Source of the DNA: BOKV01 sp041397525
GTDB lineage: Bacteria > Pseudomonadota > Alphaproteobacteria > Rhizobiales > Rhizobiaceae
Assembly: GCA_041397525.1 (NCBI GenBank)
Contig: JAWKWL010000004.1
Span: forward strand, 62,001-126,000
DNA: 64,000 nucleotides
Direction: 5' to 3'
In this document: piece after piece, positions 27,299-36,442 of the stretch
How positions within the stretch are numbered: the stretch's first letter is position 1
How the letters are laid out: each line of letters starts with the position of its first letter
Notes under the pieces: generated by a model
The model's database searches: none
What the model saw: only the letters and a program-made list of their open reading frames with translations
What the model was told of the DNA's origin: nothing
Position numbers and translations under genes: made by a program

Positions 27299-28272
27299 CA
27301 GCGGCCTCCCGTGCGAATTCGGGGATCGGCGAGCCGGTAGGACAGGTCCGTCACCAGATTGGCAACGACAACCATGAGGGCTGCGAAGAACAGGACGCCT
27401 AGCGCGGTGGGGTAATCGCGACGCAGAATCGAATCAAAAGCGAGCCTGCCCATGCCGGGCCAGTTGAAGACCGTTTCAACCAGCAGCGCGCCCGAGATCA
27501 GGTTGCCGAACTGGATGCCTGCCACGGTGATGATCGGCAGGACGGCATTGCGCAGGGCATGCTTGAAGACGACGATCATTTCACGCAAGCCCTTGGCCCT
27601 TGCGGTGCGCACATAGTCCGCGCCCAGAACATCGATCATGGAGGCGCGTGAAAGCCTTGCATATTGCGCCAGAAAGATGATGCCCAGGGTAATGGCCGGC
27701 AGCACCAAATGGTGCGCCACATCCAGAATGTAGGCGAAAGTTCCACCCTCAAAGCGTGCACTGCGCATGCCCTCGACCGGAAAGATCGGGAAAACGGACG
27801 CAAACAGGATGATGAGCATGATGCCGGTCCAGAACACTGGTGCCGCATAGCCGATGGTGGAAAAGACCGAGACAAATGCAGACATCGCTCCCTGTGGCTT
27901 GCGGGCCGCAAGAACACCCATGACAACGCCAAGGAAGATCGAAAAAACCTGCGCAGCCAGCACCAGAATGATTGTCGGCCAGATGCGGGCTGCAATGAGT
28001 TGGGTTACGGGCTGGTTGAAGAAGAAGGACTTTCCGAGATCACCGCGTGCGACATTGCCGAGGTAAATTCCGAGCTGCACGATGACAGGTTTGTCGAGGC
28101 CGTAGGATGAACGGATTTCCGCCATCATCTCCTCGGTGGCCCCACCCATTTCACCGGCAATCACCTCGGCCGGATCGCCGGGTGCAGCGTGGATCAGCAG
28201 GAAGTTGAGGACCAGCACGCCGACCAGCAAAAGCAATCCGTAGAACAGCCGCTTTGTGATGTATCGAAGCAT
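27298..28272 (-). CDS. Peptide ABC transporter permease (DppB/OppB-like)
   Basis: 324 residues starting MLRYITKRLFYGLLLLVGV as DppB proteins do, with HAAPGDPAEVIAGE after the first helix. The EAA loop ADYVRTARAKGLREM is near residue 220, and the C-terminus is the usual YRLADPRIR. It is followed without a gap by the DppC-like gene and preceded by the binding-protein gene about 110 bp upstream. Confidence 0.94.
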   Translation of the reverse strand: MLRYITKRLFYGLLLLVGVLVLNFLLIHAAPGDPAEVIAGEMGGATEEMMAEIRSSYGLDKPVIVQLGIYLGNVARGDLGKSFFFNQPVTQLIAARIWPTIILVLAAQVFSIFLGVVMGVLAARKPQGAMSAFVSVFSTIGYAAPVFWTGIMLIILFASVFPIFPVEGMRSARFEGGTFAYILDVAHHLVLPAITLGIIFLAQYARLSRASMIDVLGADYVRTARAKGLREMIVVFKHALRNAVLPIITVAGIQFGNLISGALLVETVFNWPGMGRLAFDSILRRDYPTALGVLFFAALMVVVANLVTDLSYRLADPRIRTGGR

Positions 28273-28382
28273 GGCTTGCCTGTCTGACCCCGCAATCTGG
28301 AAATACTACACTGCAATGGGCTGCAGCAGCGGAGATTCCGGCCCGCAGAGAGCCGGAATCAGTGGTAAATGGCCGCGCGGGA

Positions 28383-30005
28383 TCAGCGCGGCTCTTTCCA
28401 GTAGACTTCGTCCATGGACTGCATCGTGCCCCAGATCGAGACCGGGACATTGCCCAGCTTCTTGTTGTGGGCTGTGTGGTAGGGCGTGGTGTTGATCCAG
28501 TAGATCGGCAATTCATCACCGACGATCATCTGGAATTCGTCATACAACGCCTTGCGCTTCGCCTGGTCTGGTTCGACGGCCGCCTTGGCTAGCAATTCAT
28601 CTACCTTCTCGTTCTTGTATCCCTGCGTATTTGACCAGATGACGCCCGGTTTGATGTTGGACGAAAGATAGGTGCGGTGAACACCGATGACCGGGTCACC
28701 CCAGTTGAAGACCACATCCATGGTCATGTCGAAGTCGCCGGTCGAAACCCGTTTCGCCCAGGTCGGGAAATCAGGTGCAGCGCGAACTTCAACATCGATG
28801 CCGACTTTCTTCAACTGCGACTTGAGATATTCAGCGACATTCTGCTGCTGTTCAGCCGGGCCGGGGATATAGTCGACAGTAAGCTTGAAGCGGTTGCCGT
28901 CAGCGCCAGCCGCCATGCCTGCCGCGTCCAGCATCGCATTTGCCTTGTCGAGATCGACGTCATAGGCAGGAATCTTGTCGTTGAAGAAAGGGCTTGATTC
29001 AACAATGGGTCCGCGCTGCGGTTTCGAGACACCCCGCATTAGCGCCTTTGTGATGAAGTCCCGGTCAACGGCATGGGCGATGGCCTGGCGCACCTCCTTC
29101 TTGTCGAGCGGTGGTTTGACGGTGTTGAATGCGAGCCAGTTGATCGGACCGACAGCGGCATAGCCCTGGTCGGTGATCGCCAAGCCTTCAACCTTTTCCA
29201 GCCGCTTGATTTCCTGGCTGCCCGCCATGAACGGATACATGTCGGCTTCACCGTTCTCCATGGCGATCAGGAGGGCGTTGGGATCCTTGATGATGCGGAT
29301 CACTATCTTGTCGAGATAGGGATGGCCTTCAATGAAGAAGTCAGGATTGCGTTCCATGGTGATCTGTTCTCCAGCCTTGAATTCGCTCAGCTTGAAAGGA
29401 CCGGAACCGACCGGCGCGGAGTTTGCCGGATGCGCCTTGATGTCCTGGCCGTCTCCATAAATGTGCTTGGGGATGACCGGGCAAAGTGCCGATGACATGG
29501 CGAGGAGGATGGCAGGATGTGGCTGCGCCAGATTGATGACCACTGTGGTGGCATCGGGTGTGTCAATTGAATCAACCGGCGCGAACATGGTCTGGAACGG
29601 GTGGTTAGCCTTCACGGTTTCAATGGAGAATTTCACGTCTTCCGAGGTAACCGGCTTGCCGTCATGGAACTTGGCGTTGTCGACCAGCTTCAGTGTCACG
29701 GTTTTGCCGTCTGCCGAGACTTCCCAGCTCTTGGCAAGGTATGGCTGCGGGTTCCAGTTCTCGTCATATTTCAGCGGTGAAGCAAAAATCTGGGTGCCGG
29801 GAACGGCAGTGGCAATGCCGGACTGAACAGCCGGATTGAGGTGGCGGGGAACCTGGCTGGAGGCTATCACGAGCGTTCCACCCTTGGTGATCTCTTCTGC
29901 CATTGCGGCGGAACTGGCCAGTGTCAGTACCGGCATGGAAAGGCCGGAACTGATGCCGACCGCAGCTGCCGAACCCAACAATGCACGACGCGAAATCTTG
30001 ATCAT
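28383..30005 (-). CDS. Periplasmic peptide/solute-binding protein, family 5 (DppA-like)
   Basis: 540 residues. The signal sequence includes RRALLGSAAAVGISSGLSMP, a Tat-like N-terminus (RRAL after Lys/Ser), then LTLASSAAMA. The mature binding domain shows SWEVSADGKTVTLKLVDNAKFHDGKPVTSEDVKFS and RQAIAHAVDRDFI. First gene of the importer operon. The 110-bp gap before the permease genes contains a GC-rich dyad (TTCCGGC...GCCGGAA near 28335-28360) that may stabilise the binding-protein mRNA. Substrate unknown; peptides or acylated amino compounds are plausible given the amidohydrolase next door. Confidence 0.92.
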   Translation of the reverse strand: MIKISRRALLGSAAAVGISSGLSMPVLTLASSAAMAEEITKGGTLVIASSQVPRHLNPAVQSGIATAVPGTQIFASPLKYDENWNPQPYLAKSWEVSADGKTVTLKLVDNAKFHDGKPVTSEDVKFSIETVKANHPFQTMFAPVDSIDTPDATTVVINLAQPHPAILLAMSSALCPVIPKHIYGDGQDIKAHPANSAPVGSGPFKLSEFKAGEQITMERNPDFFIEGHPYLDKIVIRIIKDPNALLIAMENGEADMYPFMAGSQEIKRLEKVEGLAITDQGYAAVGPINWLAFNTVKPPLDKKEVRQAIAHAVDRDFITKALMRGVSKPQRGPIVESSPFFNDKIPAYDVDLDKANAMLDAAGMAAGADGNRFKLTVDYIPGPAEQQQNVAEYLKSQLKKVGIDVEVRAAPDFPTWAKRVSTGDFDMTMDVVFNWGDPVIGVHRTYLSSNIKPGVIWSNTQGYKNEKVDELLAKAAVEPDQAKRKALYDEFQMIVGDELPIYWINTTPYHTAHNKKLGNVPVSIWGTMQSMDEVYWKEPR

Positions 30006-30214
30006 TTGCTACCCTCTTTTTCTTGTGGCTCCCTAAAGTGAAACACAATGGCAGCGAATTGCAATTCTTTCTGTTCATTTCGTTCGATTAACAGGGGAAT
30101 TGGTGCGGCATTTCCCGTTCAACTGGCCCTATTGCCTGAAACGACCTGTCAGATCATTCTTGCCCGGGATATTGGACGTGCCATCATGGCGCGTGATCAA
30201 ACAGGAGGTGGACC

Positions 30215-31870
30215 ATGGCCGGCAAGAAAAGCGGAATAACGGTTTTCAAGGCAAAGAAAATCATCACCATGGATCCCAATTGCCCGGTCGCCTCACATGT
30301 CGCTGTGCATGAGGGAAAAATTCTCGCTGTCGGTGGCAAGCATTGCGCCGACGCGTGGGCTGACCATTTCGGGGGCAAGGTTGACCATGACGACCGGTTC
30401 AAGAAGCATGTCCTGACACCTGGTTTTGTCGAAGGCCATGCGCATATGATGGCTGGAGCGATGTGGGAGTATTTCTATGCCGGTTACCAGGACCGGACAG
30501 ATCCCGATGGCAAGCTGTGGCCGGGCCTCGACAGTGCCGATGCCGTAACGGCGGGTCTCAGGAAGGCGGCCGAGTCACTGGCTGATGGCAAGCCGGTCAT
30601 CGCCTGGGGCTTCGACCCGATCTTCTTGACGAGCGAACGGCTCAACCGCAAACATCTCGACAGGGTTTCGAAAGACCGTCCGGTTGTGGTGATGCATTCG
30701 AACTTCCACCTGATGACTGTCAATTCAAAGGCGCTGGAACTGGCAGGCTATGACCGCAACACCAATCTGGAAGGGATGGCACGCTTTCCTGATGGAGAGC
30801 CGAATGGCGAATTGCAGGAAATGGCGGTGATGTTTCCGGTAATGCGCAGGCTGGGCATCGACTTCCGGGCGCTCGCGCGCACCGAAAGGGCAATGCGCGG
30901 CTTTGCCCGCACGGCGATGCGCGTTGGTGTAACCACTTCAACAGACCTGTTCAGCGAGTTGCCGGAAGACGATCTTGCAGGGCTACTCGCAGTAACCGGC
31001 GCTCATGATTTCCAGTTGCGGATTGTGCCTGCGTTGAACGGGATCACGGAACCGGCCGCCGAAGTTGCAAAACGCGTGGTGGAATTGCGCAAGCGTTCGA
31101 CTGACCGGCTGCGACTTGGCGCGGTGAAACTGATGGCTGACGGCTCAATCCAGGGTTATACGGGGCGCCTGAAATGGCCGGGCTACATTACCGGACATGA
31201 GAATGGCATCTGGAACACGCCACCTGCACGACTCAAGGAGCAGATCATCGCGCTTCATGCCGCTGGCGTGCAGATGCATATCCACGTCAATGGCGACGAG
31301 GCATCGGAGGCGGCACTTGATGCGCTGGAAGAGGCGCAGGCCCGTCATCCGCGGTTCGACCATCGCCATGTGCTGCAGCACTGCCAGATGGCGGATGAGG
31401 CACAGTTCCGCCGCATGGCTGCTCTTGGGGTTTGCGTCAATCTGTTTGCCAACCACATCTGGTATTTTGGTGACCAGCATTACGAGCGGACCATGGGTCC
31501 GGACAAGGCAATGCGCATTGACGCCTGCGGATCGGCGTTGCGGCATGGCGTACCGCTCGCGATCCATTCCGATGCGCCGGTCACGCCCATGGGGCCGCTG
31601 CATGTTGCATGGTGCGCGGTCAACCGGCTGACACCATCGGGCAGGGTACTTGGCGAGGATCAGCGGATCAGTGTAGCTGACGCGTTGCATGCGCTGACGC
31701 TTGGCGCAGCATACACACTGAAACTTGACGGCGAGATCGGCTCGATCGAGATCGGCAAGCAGGCCGATTTTGCCATACTGGAGGGCGACCCAACCAAGGT
31801 GAAGCCAGCAGAGCTGCGTGATATCGGCGTTGCCGGAACCATGATGGGGGGCCGGGAGTTCCTGGTCTGA
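30215..31870 (+). CDS. YtcJ-like metal-dependent amidohydrolase
   Basis: 551-residue amidohydrolase-superfamily protein. The first metal ligands are in TPGFVEGHAHMM (HxH, near residue 73). Later His/Asp ligands include MHIHVNGDEASE, HVLQHCQMAD and AIHSDAPVTPMGPL, and the C-terminal urease-like composite domain ends GEIGSIEIGKQADFAIL. No signal peptide. Members hydrolyse exocyclic amide or imide bonds; the substrate is unknown. A strong AGGAGGT site precedes ATG 30215. It is divergent from the peptide-importer operon by 209 bp, suggesting uptake followed by hydrolysis. Confidence 0.88.
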   Translation: MAGKKSGITVFKAKKIITMDPNCPVASHVAVHEGKILAVGGKHCADAWADHFGGKVDHDDRFKKHVLTPGFVEGHAHMMAGAMWEYFYAGYQDRTDPDGKLWPGLDSADAVTAGLRKAAESLADGKPVIAWGFDPIFLTSERLNRKHLDRVSKDRPVVVMHSNFHLMTVNSKALELAGYDRNTNLEGMARFPDGEPNGELQEMAVMFPVMRRLGIDFRALARTERAMRGFARTAMRVGVTTSTDLFSELPEDDLAGLLAVTGAHDFQLRIVPALNGITEPAAEVAKRVVELRKRSTDRLRLGAVKLMADGSIQGYTGRLKWPGYITGHENGIWNTPPARLKEQIIALHAAGVQMHIHVNGDEASEAALDALEEAQARHPRFDHRHVLQHCQMADEAQFRRMAALGVCVNLFANHIWYFGDQHYERTMGPDKAMRIDACGSALRHGVPLAIHSDAPVTPMGPLHVAWCAVNRLTPSGRVLGEDQRISVADALHALTLGAAYTLKLDGEIGSIEIGKQADFAILEGDPTKVKPAELRDIGVAGTMMGGREFLV

Positions 31871-31882
31871 CCGGATTTGGCA

Positions 31883-32833
31883 ATGGCTGGATTGCAAAAA
31901 CCTCCACCGCTGCCGGTATCGGTGATTTCCGGCTATCTTGGGGCCGGAAAGACCACGTTGGTGAACAGGCTGCTGGCGGGCGGGCATGGCCAGCGCATCA
32001 TGGTTCTGGTCAATGATTTCGGCGAAATCGCACTTGACGAGAGCCTGATCGAAAGCCGCGACGACGATATCATCGCGCTTGCCAATGGCTGCATGTGCTG
32101 CCAGATCGGCGGCGATCTGTATGATGCAATCGACAAGATACTTGGCCGCCGTACGAGCCTCGATCACCTGCTGATTGAGACAAGCGGCGTTGCTGATCCC
32201 TCCAAGATTGGCCAGATCGCAATCGCCGAACCAGACCTGCAATTGCGGGCCATCGTTACGCTGGTGGATGTGCAGAATTTTCTCGACGGCGTTGCCGATC
32301 CGCTTCTTTCAGACACGCTTGAGCGGCAGGTGCGGGGCGCGCATGCTTTGTTGCTGACGAAAATTGGTACGCATGAAGATGACAAAACCGGCGATGTTGC
32401 CATCCGGATAGCCGAGATGGCTGCGGAAAAACCGCTGTTTCGTGATGAAGACCAGGTATTGGCGATGTTGCTTGATGCAAATGACGATCCGTCATTTGTC
32501 ACAAAGAACCTGAACGGGAACAAAGCGCAAAAACTGGGAGTGCATTCCGTCCCCTTCGAAAGCTGGAACTGGCAAGGCGAGACCGCTGTTTCACGCGTAT
32601 GCCTGGAGGCGTTCCTCAATCGCAACGAGCTGCAGGTTTTCCGCGCCAAGGGGCAACTTCTCCTGGCCGATGGCAGCGCGGTTGTGGTTCACAAGGTCGG
32701 CAAACAGGTCGAGATTACCCGATTGCAGCGGGAAATATTAACAAGCCGGTTGGTCTGTATTGGCCTGCGCGGAAAGTTTTCCCGATCATATGTCGAAGAA
32801 GCCTGGCAGCGGTGCCTTGGTGCCAGCGGGTGA
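31883..32833 (+). CDS. CobW/COG0523-family G3E GTPase (putative metallochaperone)
   Basis: 316 residues from ATG 31883, 12 bp after the amidohydrolase. Walker A GYLGAGKTT covers residues 18-26. The metal-binding CxCC motif is NGCMCCQIGGDL (C70, C72, C73), and Walker B is LIETSGVADP. The C-terminal CobW domain is short. Family members deliver zinc or other metals to enzymes. Tight linkage to a metal-dependent amidohydrolase fits a metal-insertion role for that neighbour (inference). The guanine-specificity NKxD is replaced by a TKIG-like stretch. Confidence 0.87.
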   Translation: MAGLQKPPPLPVSVISGYLGAGKTTLVNRLLAGGHGQRIMVLVNDFGEIALDESLIESRDDDIIALANGCMCCQIGGDLYDAIDKILGRRTSLDHLLIETSGVADPSKIGQIAIAEPDLQLRAIVTLVDVQNFLDGVADPLLSDTLERQVRGAHALLLTKIGTHEDDKTGDVAIRIAEMAAEKPLFRDEDQVLAMLLDANDDPSFVTKNLNGNKAQKLGVHSVPFESWNWQGETAVSRVCLEAFLNRNELQVFRAKGQLLLADGSAVVVHKVGKQVEITRLQREILTSRLVCIGLRGKFSRSYVEEAWQRCLGASG

Positions 32834-33007
32834 ATTGCGCTTCGACTGGAACTGCTTCTGCAGACCACGCATCGGGATCGGTATCGCGGAAGTGACTGTT
32901 GGCACATGTCGATGGACCTGCGAGCACGACTGCTCTAATTGTTGGACCGAAACGCCACGAAGCCAGGCGGATGCCTGGTTCATTCGTTCGGGAACGGGGA
33001 ACGCAAA

Positions 33008-34036
33008 TTGACTTACCAGCCTGCGAAAAATCGATATGAAACCATGCCATACCGGCGCTGCGGGAATTCCGGGCTGCAACTTCCTGCCGTTTCACTTGGC
33101 CTTTGGCACAATTTCGGCGGGGATACGCCGCATGACACCAAACGTGCGATCTGCCGCACGGCATTCGATCTGGGGATCACGCATTTCGACCTGGCCAACA
33201 ATTACGGCCCGCCCCCCGGCAGTGCCGAAACAGCCTTCGGGGAAATCCTGCGCACGGATTTTCAGGGTTATCGTGATGAACTGATCATCTCATCGAAGGC
33301 GGGGTACCTGATGTGGGACGGTCCCTATGGCGAATGGGGTAGTCGCAAATATCTCATGGCTTCCTGCGACCAGTCACTCAGGCGGATGGGGATAGATTAT
33401 GTCGACATCTTCTACTCGCACCGCTTCGACCCGAACACACCGCTCGAAGAGACCATGGGTGCCCTGGATGCCATTGTTCGCCAGGGTAAGGCGCTCTATG
33501 TCGGGATATCGAGTTACAATTCGGCAAGAACCCGGCAGGCTGCCGCGATCCTGAAGGAACTGGGCACGCCCTGCGTGATCCATCAGCCGTCCTACAACAT
33601 GATCAATCGCTGGGTTGAGCGGGACGGCCTCAAAGACACATTGAAGGAATTGGGAATCGGCTCGATTGCCTTTACGCCATTGGCGCAAGGAATGCTGACC
33701 AACAAATATCTGGGTGGCACGCCGGCAGGAAGCAGGGCGACACAGGGCAAGTCGCTCAATCCGGGAATGCTGTCAAAAAAGGCGTTGGAGCATATTGCGA
33801 AGCTTAACGAAATCGCGGCTGCGCGGGGACAGACGCTGGCGCAAATGGCTATTGCCTGGGTGTTGCGCGATGAAGGCATTACCACGGCACTGATTGGAGC
33901 TTCAAAACCGGAGCAGGTAGTCGACTGCGTGGGGGCCGTCGGTAATCTTGACTTCAGTGCTGCTGAGCTTGCCGAGATCGACCGCTGGGCAGTGGATGAA
34001 GACATCAATCTCTGGGCCTTGTCAGCGGAATTGTAG
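33008..34036 (+). CDS. Aldo/keto reductase of the YghZ (L-glyceraldehyde-3-phosphate reductase) family
   Basis: 342 residues closely following the YghZ/MgrA pattern: RYETMPYRRCGNSGLQLPAV, LGLWHNFGGDTP, THFDLANNYGPPPGSAE. The catalytic tetrad is visible as Asp and Tyr in FDLANNYG, Lys in ISSKAGY and His in YSHRFD. TTG 33008 was chosen because GGGGAA lies just upstream and the protein then starts at the same place as YghZ; ATG 33044 is the fallback. NADPH-dependent reduction of short aldehydes is expected. The 174 bp before it look non-coding. Confidence 0.9.
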   Translation: MTYQPAKNRYETMPYRRCGNSGLQLPAVSLGLWHNFGGDTPHDTKRAICRTAFDLGITHFDLANNYGPPPGSAETAFGEILRTDFQGYRDELIISSKAGYLMWDGPYGEWGSRKYLMASCDQSLRRMGIDYVDIFYSHRFDPNTPLEETMGALDAIVRQGKALYVGISSYNSARTRQAAAILKELGTPCVIHQPSYNMINRWVERDGLKDTLKELGIGSIAFTPLAQGMLTNKYLGGTPAGSRATQGKSLNPGMLSKKALEHIAKLNEIAAARGQTLAQMAIAWVLRDEGITTALIGASKPEQVVDCVGAVGNLDFSAAELAEIDRWAVDEDINLWALSAEL

Positions 34037-34073
34037 TCTGCGGCAAAAGTAGTTCATAACCCCCGGAAACGCC

Positions 34074-34100
34074 AAAAGGCTCCGCTGATGCGGAGCCTTT
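34074..34100. terminator. Terminator between convergent aldo/keto reductase and small secreted protein genes
   Basis: AAAAGGCTCCGC-TGAT-GCGGAGCCTTT: a 10-bp stem with a four-base loop, A/T-rich on both sides, placed between two convergent genes and probably acting in both directions. Confidence 0.88.
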
Positions 34101-34124
34101 CGGAGGAGTTCAGGCTTTCAGGGA

Positions 34125-34367
34125 TCAGTAGCAGACCTTGATGCTCTTCCACTTCCAGCGGTAGCCATTGAAATACTTGTGCTTTTCCCAGTGGCAGGAA
34201 GGTGCGTAGTAGCTGCTGTAGTAGTTGTTGTGATGGCGGTGATGGTGCTTGTAGCCGCCATAATATCCGCCTGCAGACGATGCTGCGGTGCTGGCTGCAA
34301 GCGCGCTGCCGGAAACGACTGCAATGGTGAGTGCGGTGGTGATGGCCTTGGTGAACTTGTTGTTCAT
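34125..34367 (-). CDS. Small secreted His/Tyr-rich protein, function unknown
   Basis: 80 residues from ATG 34367, with GAGGAG correctly spaced upstream. A signal peptide (NNKFTKAITTALTIAVVSGSALA) is followed by a GGYYGGYKHHHRHHNNYYSSYY stretch. The C-terminal module CHWEKHKYFNGYRWKWKSIKVC has a Cys at each end. The C...Y.GY...V.VC pattern recurs in the other small secreted protein at 43318. The His cluster could bind metal ions. Such short Tyr/His-rich exported proteins are common in Rhizobiales; no function is assigned. Confidence 0.72.
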   Translation of the reverse strand: MNNKFTKAITTALTIAVVSGSALAASTAASSAGGYYGGYKHHHRHHNNYYSSYYAPSCHWEKHKYFNGYRWKWKSIKVCY

Positions 34368-34676
34368 GTCATTCTCCTCTGGTTTTGCGGAGGCGATCAC
34401 CGCCTTCCGATGAACCAGAGATAGCAATCAAGACCGGCAGCCGGTGTGCATTCTGGCACAGGCCAATGCACACCAGTTCGGACAACGGATTCACTTGTAA
34501 ATCTTGAGCGCCACGCGATCTGCTGCGAGGCAGGCGAGCGGGTAGTGCAATGGCCGGGCTTGGCGGACGCGAAACCAGCGATGACATTCAAGCGCGACTG
34601 GTATGCGGAACTTGCAGCGTCTATTCTGATTGGCGAATGCCGATCCGAATGGGACGGCCCGCAGGAGAGAAACAAA

Positions 34677-35069
34677 ATGCAGCGATTTGTCGGCGGTTGC
34701 CTATGCGGGAAAGTCCGGTTTGTTGCAAACGGTCAACCCTTTCGTGTCGGCATATGCCACTGCATTGATTGTCGGAAACATCATGGAACGCTTTTCCATG
34801 CCTCGGCGATTTTCGCCCATGAACAGGTTGCTATCGAAGGCGAAACCCGAAGCCATGCCGGGCGCCACTTCTGCCCGGAGTGCGGATCCTCGGTGTTCTC
34901 GGTCACGGGTGACGAAACCGAAATCAATCTCGGTTCCCTTGACGATCCCGACCAGTTGGTTCCGACCTACGAGTTGTGGACCGTTCGACGCGAAGCCTGG
35001 TTACCGGAGTTCCCCGGTGTGAAGAAATATCATCATGACCGCGAGAGTGATGGCAGGTCGGAAGATTGA
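34677..35069 (+). CDS. GFA-family (glutathione-dependent formaldehyde-activating-like) zinc protein
   Basis: 130 residues with the CENP-V/GFA fold signature: GGCLCGKVRF near residue 6, CHCIDCRKHHG near residue 33 and FCPECGSSVF near residue 66. These supply the cysteine sets that bind two zinc ions. ATG 34677 follows GGAGAG. Most members have no proven activity beyond the fold. A second GFA protein lies at 50645. No operon partner. Confidence 0.88.
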   Translation: MQRFVGGCLCGKVRFVANGQPFRVGICHCIDCRKHHGTLFHASAIFAHEQVAIEGETRSHAGRHFCPECGSSVFSVTGDETEINLGSLDDPDQLVPTYELWTVRREAWLPEFPGVKKYHHDRESDGRSED

Positions 35070-35352
35070 GGCGGTTTTTCGTGGGTCATGGAGGAGGGGG
35101 CTTATATGGAACCTTTTCATGTGGTTGCCACGCTGTTGAGATTTCCATGATGATCCGGCACACCGCTCGCCAATGAACCTGGCTTCCGTTGGCCGGGAAC
35201 CCAACACCAGGGAAACGGATGTAGCGAACAAAAACCATTTGGGACAAGACCGGCGATACCCTTGGGCGACACAGCGCGAAAACGGCGCCAGCCGGCACCT
35301 GCGGTCCGGGGCATCAACCGGGGCAAAGACTTTTTGATTCAAATGCCTTGCA
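35070..35352. other. Non-coding stretch upstream of the AfuA-like gene
   Basis: No supported gene. A 20-codon plus-strand frame near 35089-35151 with a purine-rich run in front of its internal ATG (35107) is not distinguishable from chance. The region leads into the Pho-box-like site at 35353. Confidence 0.3.
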
Positions 35353-35370
35353 TCGTCATAAAATTGTCAT
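35353..35370 (+). promoter_or_regulatory. Pho box upstream of the AfuABC-type operon
   Basis: TCGTCAT-AAAA-TTGTCAT: two GTCAT-containing 7-mers with the 11-bp period and A-rich spacer of the PhoB site (consensus CTGTCAT N4 CTGTCAT). It ends 45 bp before the afuA-like ATG, the right distance for activation. Strongly suggests phosphate-starvation control of the operon. Confidence 0.75.
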
Positions 35371-35414
35371 CAAACTCACCGGACCCGCCTTTTGGGTGAT
35401 CAAGGGAGGAATTC

Positions 35415-36440
35415 ATGAACAAGGCTTTTTTACGCACTTCCGCATTGGCGCTCAGCCTCTTGGCAGGCACGCCACTGGCTTATGCTGATAATCTGACGCT
35501 GTATTGTTCTGCAGATGAAGCATGGTGCCAGTTGATGGCGCGTGGTTTCGAAGAAGAGACCGGTATCAAGGTGGACATGACCCGCAAGAGTTCGGGGGAG
35601 ACATTTGCACAGGTCAAAGCCGAAGCTGCGAACCCAAAGGGCGATATATGGTGGGGTGGCACGGGCGATCCGCATCTTCAGGCTGCCGAGGAGAACCTTA
35701 CCGAAGCCTATGAATCGCCCATGCGTGGCGAGTTGAATGACTGGGCCATCCGGCAGGCGGAATCGGCTGGAAACAAGACCATCGGGATTTATTCCGGCGC
35801 ACTGGGTTTTGGCTACAACAAGGACTTGCTTGAGAAAGCGGGTCTGCCCGCACCGGCATGCTGGAAAGATCTGATCAAGCCGGAATACAAGGGCCAGGTT
35901 CAGATGGCCAATCCGAATTCATCCGGCACTGCCTACACAACCCTTGCCACGATGGTTCAATTGTTTGGTGAGGAAGACGGCTTTCAATACATGAAAGACC
36001 TGCACAAGAACATCAACCAGTACACCAAGTCCGGTTCTGCCCCAATCAAGGCAGCTGGCCTTGGTGAAAACATGATCGGGATTGTTTTCATGCATGACGC
36101 TGTTGCGCAGGCAGCAAGCGGTTTCCCGGTTGTCACCGTTGCACCCTGCGAGGGGACCGGTTACGAGATCGGCTCCATGTCGATCATAGCTGGCGGAAGG
36201 AACCCGGAATCAGCCAGGAAGTTCTATGACTGGGCGTTGACGGCAGCAGTTCAGTCCCGGGCCAAGGATGTGAAATCGTTCCAGGTGCCATCCAACAAAG
36301 GTGCCACCCAATCGGAAATGGCTCCGGACCTGTCGACCATCAAGCTCATTGATTATGACTTCAAGAAGTACGGTTCGTCTGACGAGCGCAAGCGCCTCTT
36401 GAAGAAATGGGACGACGAAGTCTCCACACTGCCGCAATAA
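35415..36440 (+). CDS. Periplasmic binding protein, AfuA-like (probable phosphorylated-sugar binder)
   Basis: 341 residues. The signal peptide ends LAYA-DN. The fold is that of ferric-ion-type binding proteins (LTLYCSADEAWCQLMARGFEEETGI), but the iron-ligand tyrosine pair is not evident. Instead there are FMHDAV (His227, Asp228) and GTGYE (Glu251), 23 residues apart. This matches the His205-Asp206...Glu229 sugar-contacting set remembered for Actinobacillus AfuA, a hexose-6-phosphate binder. Preceded by GGGAGG and a Pho box. Phosphorylated-sugar specificity is inferred from motif spacing, Pho box and neighbours. Confidence 0.85.
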   Translation: MNKAFLRTSALALSLLAGTPLAYADNLTLYCSADEAWCQLMARGFEEETGIKVDMTRKSSGETFAQVKAEAANPKGDIWWGGTGDPHLQAAEENLTEAYESPMRGELNDWAIRQAESAGNKTIGIYSGALGFGYNKDLLEKAGLPAPACWKDLIKPEYKGQVQMANPNSSGTAYTTLATMVQLFGEEDGFQYMKDLHKNINQYTKSGSAPIKAAGLGENMIGIVFMHDAVAQAASGFPVVTVAPCEGTGYEIGSMSIIAGGRNPESARKFYDWALTAAVQSRAKDVKSFQVPSNKGATQSEMAPDLSTIKLIDYDFKKYGSSDERKRLLKKWDDEVSTLPQ

Positions 36441-36442
36441 GA

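Noticed and set aside
30056..30067. 12-bp palindrome GAATTGCAATTC between the peptide importer and amidohydrolase genes
   Set aside because: About 16 perfect 12-bp palindromes are expected by chance in a window this size, so position alone is not enough.
31145..32242. Minus-strand open frame of about 365 codons across the amidohydrolase/CobW junction
   Set aside because: It overlaps two well-supported genes on the other strand and its translation shows no domain signature.
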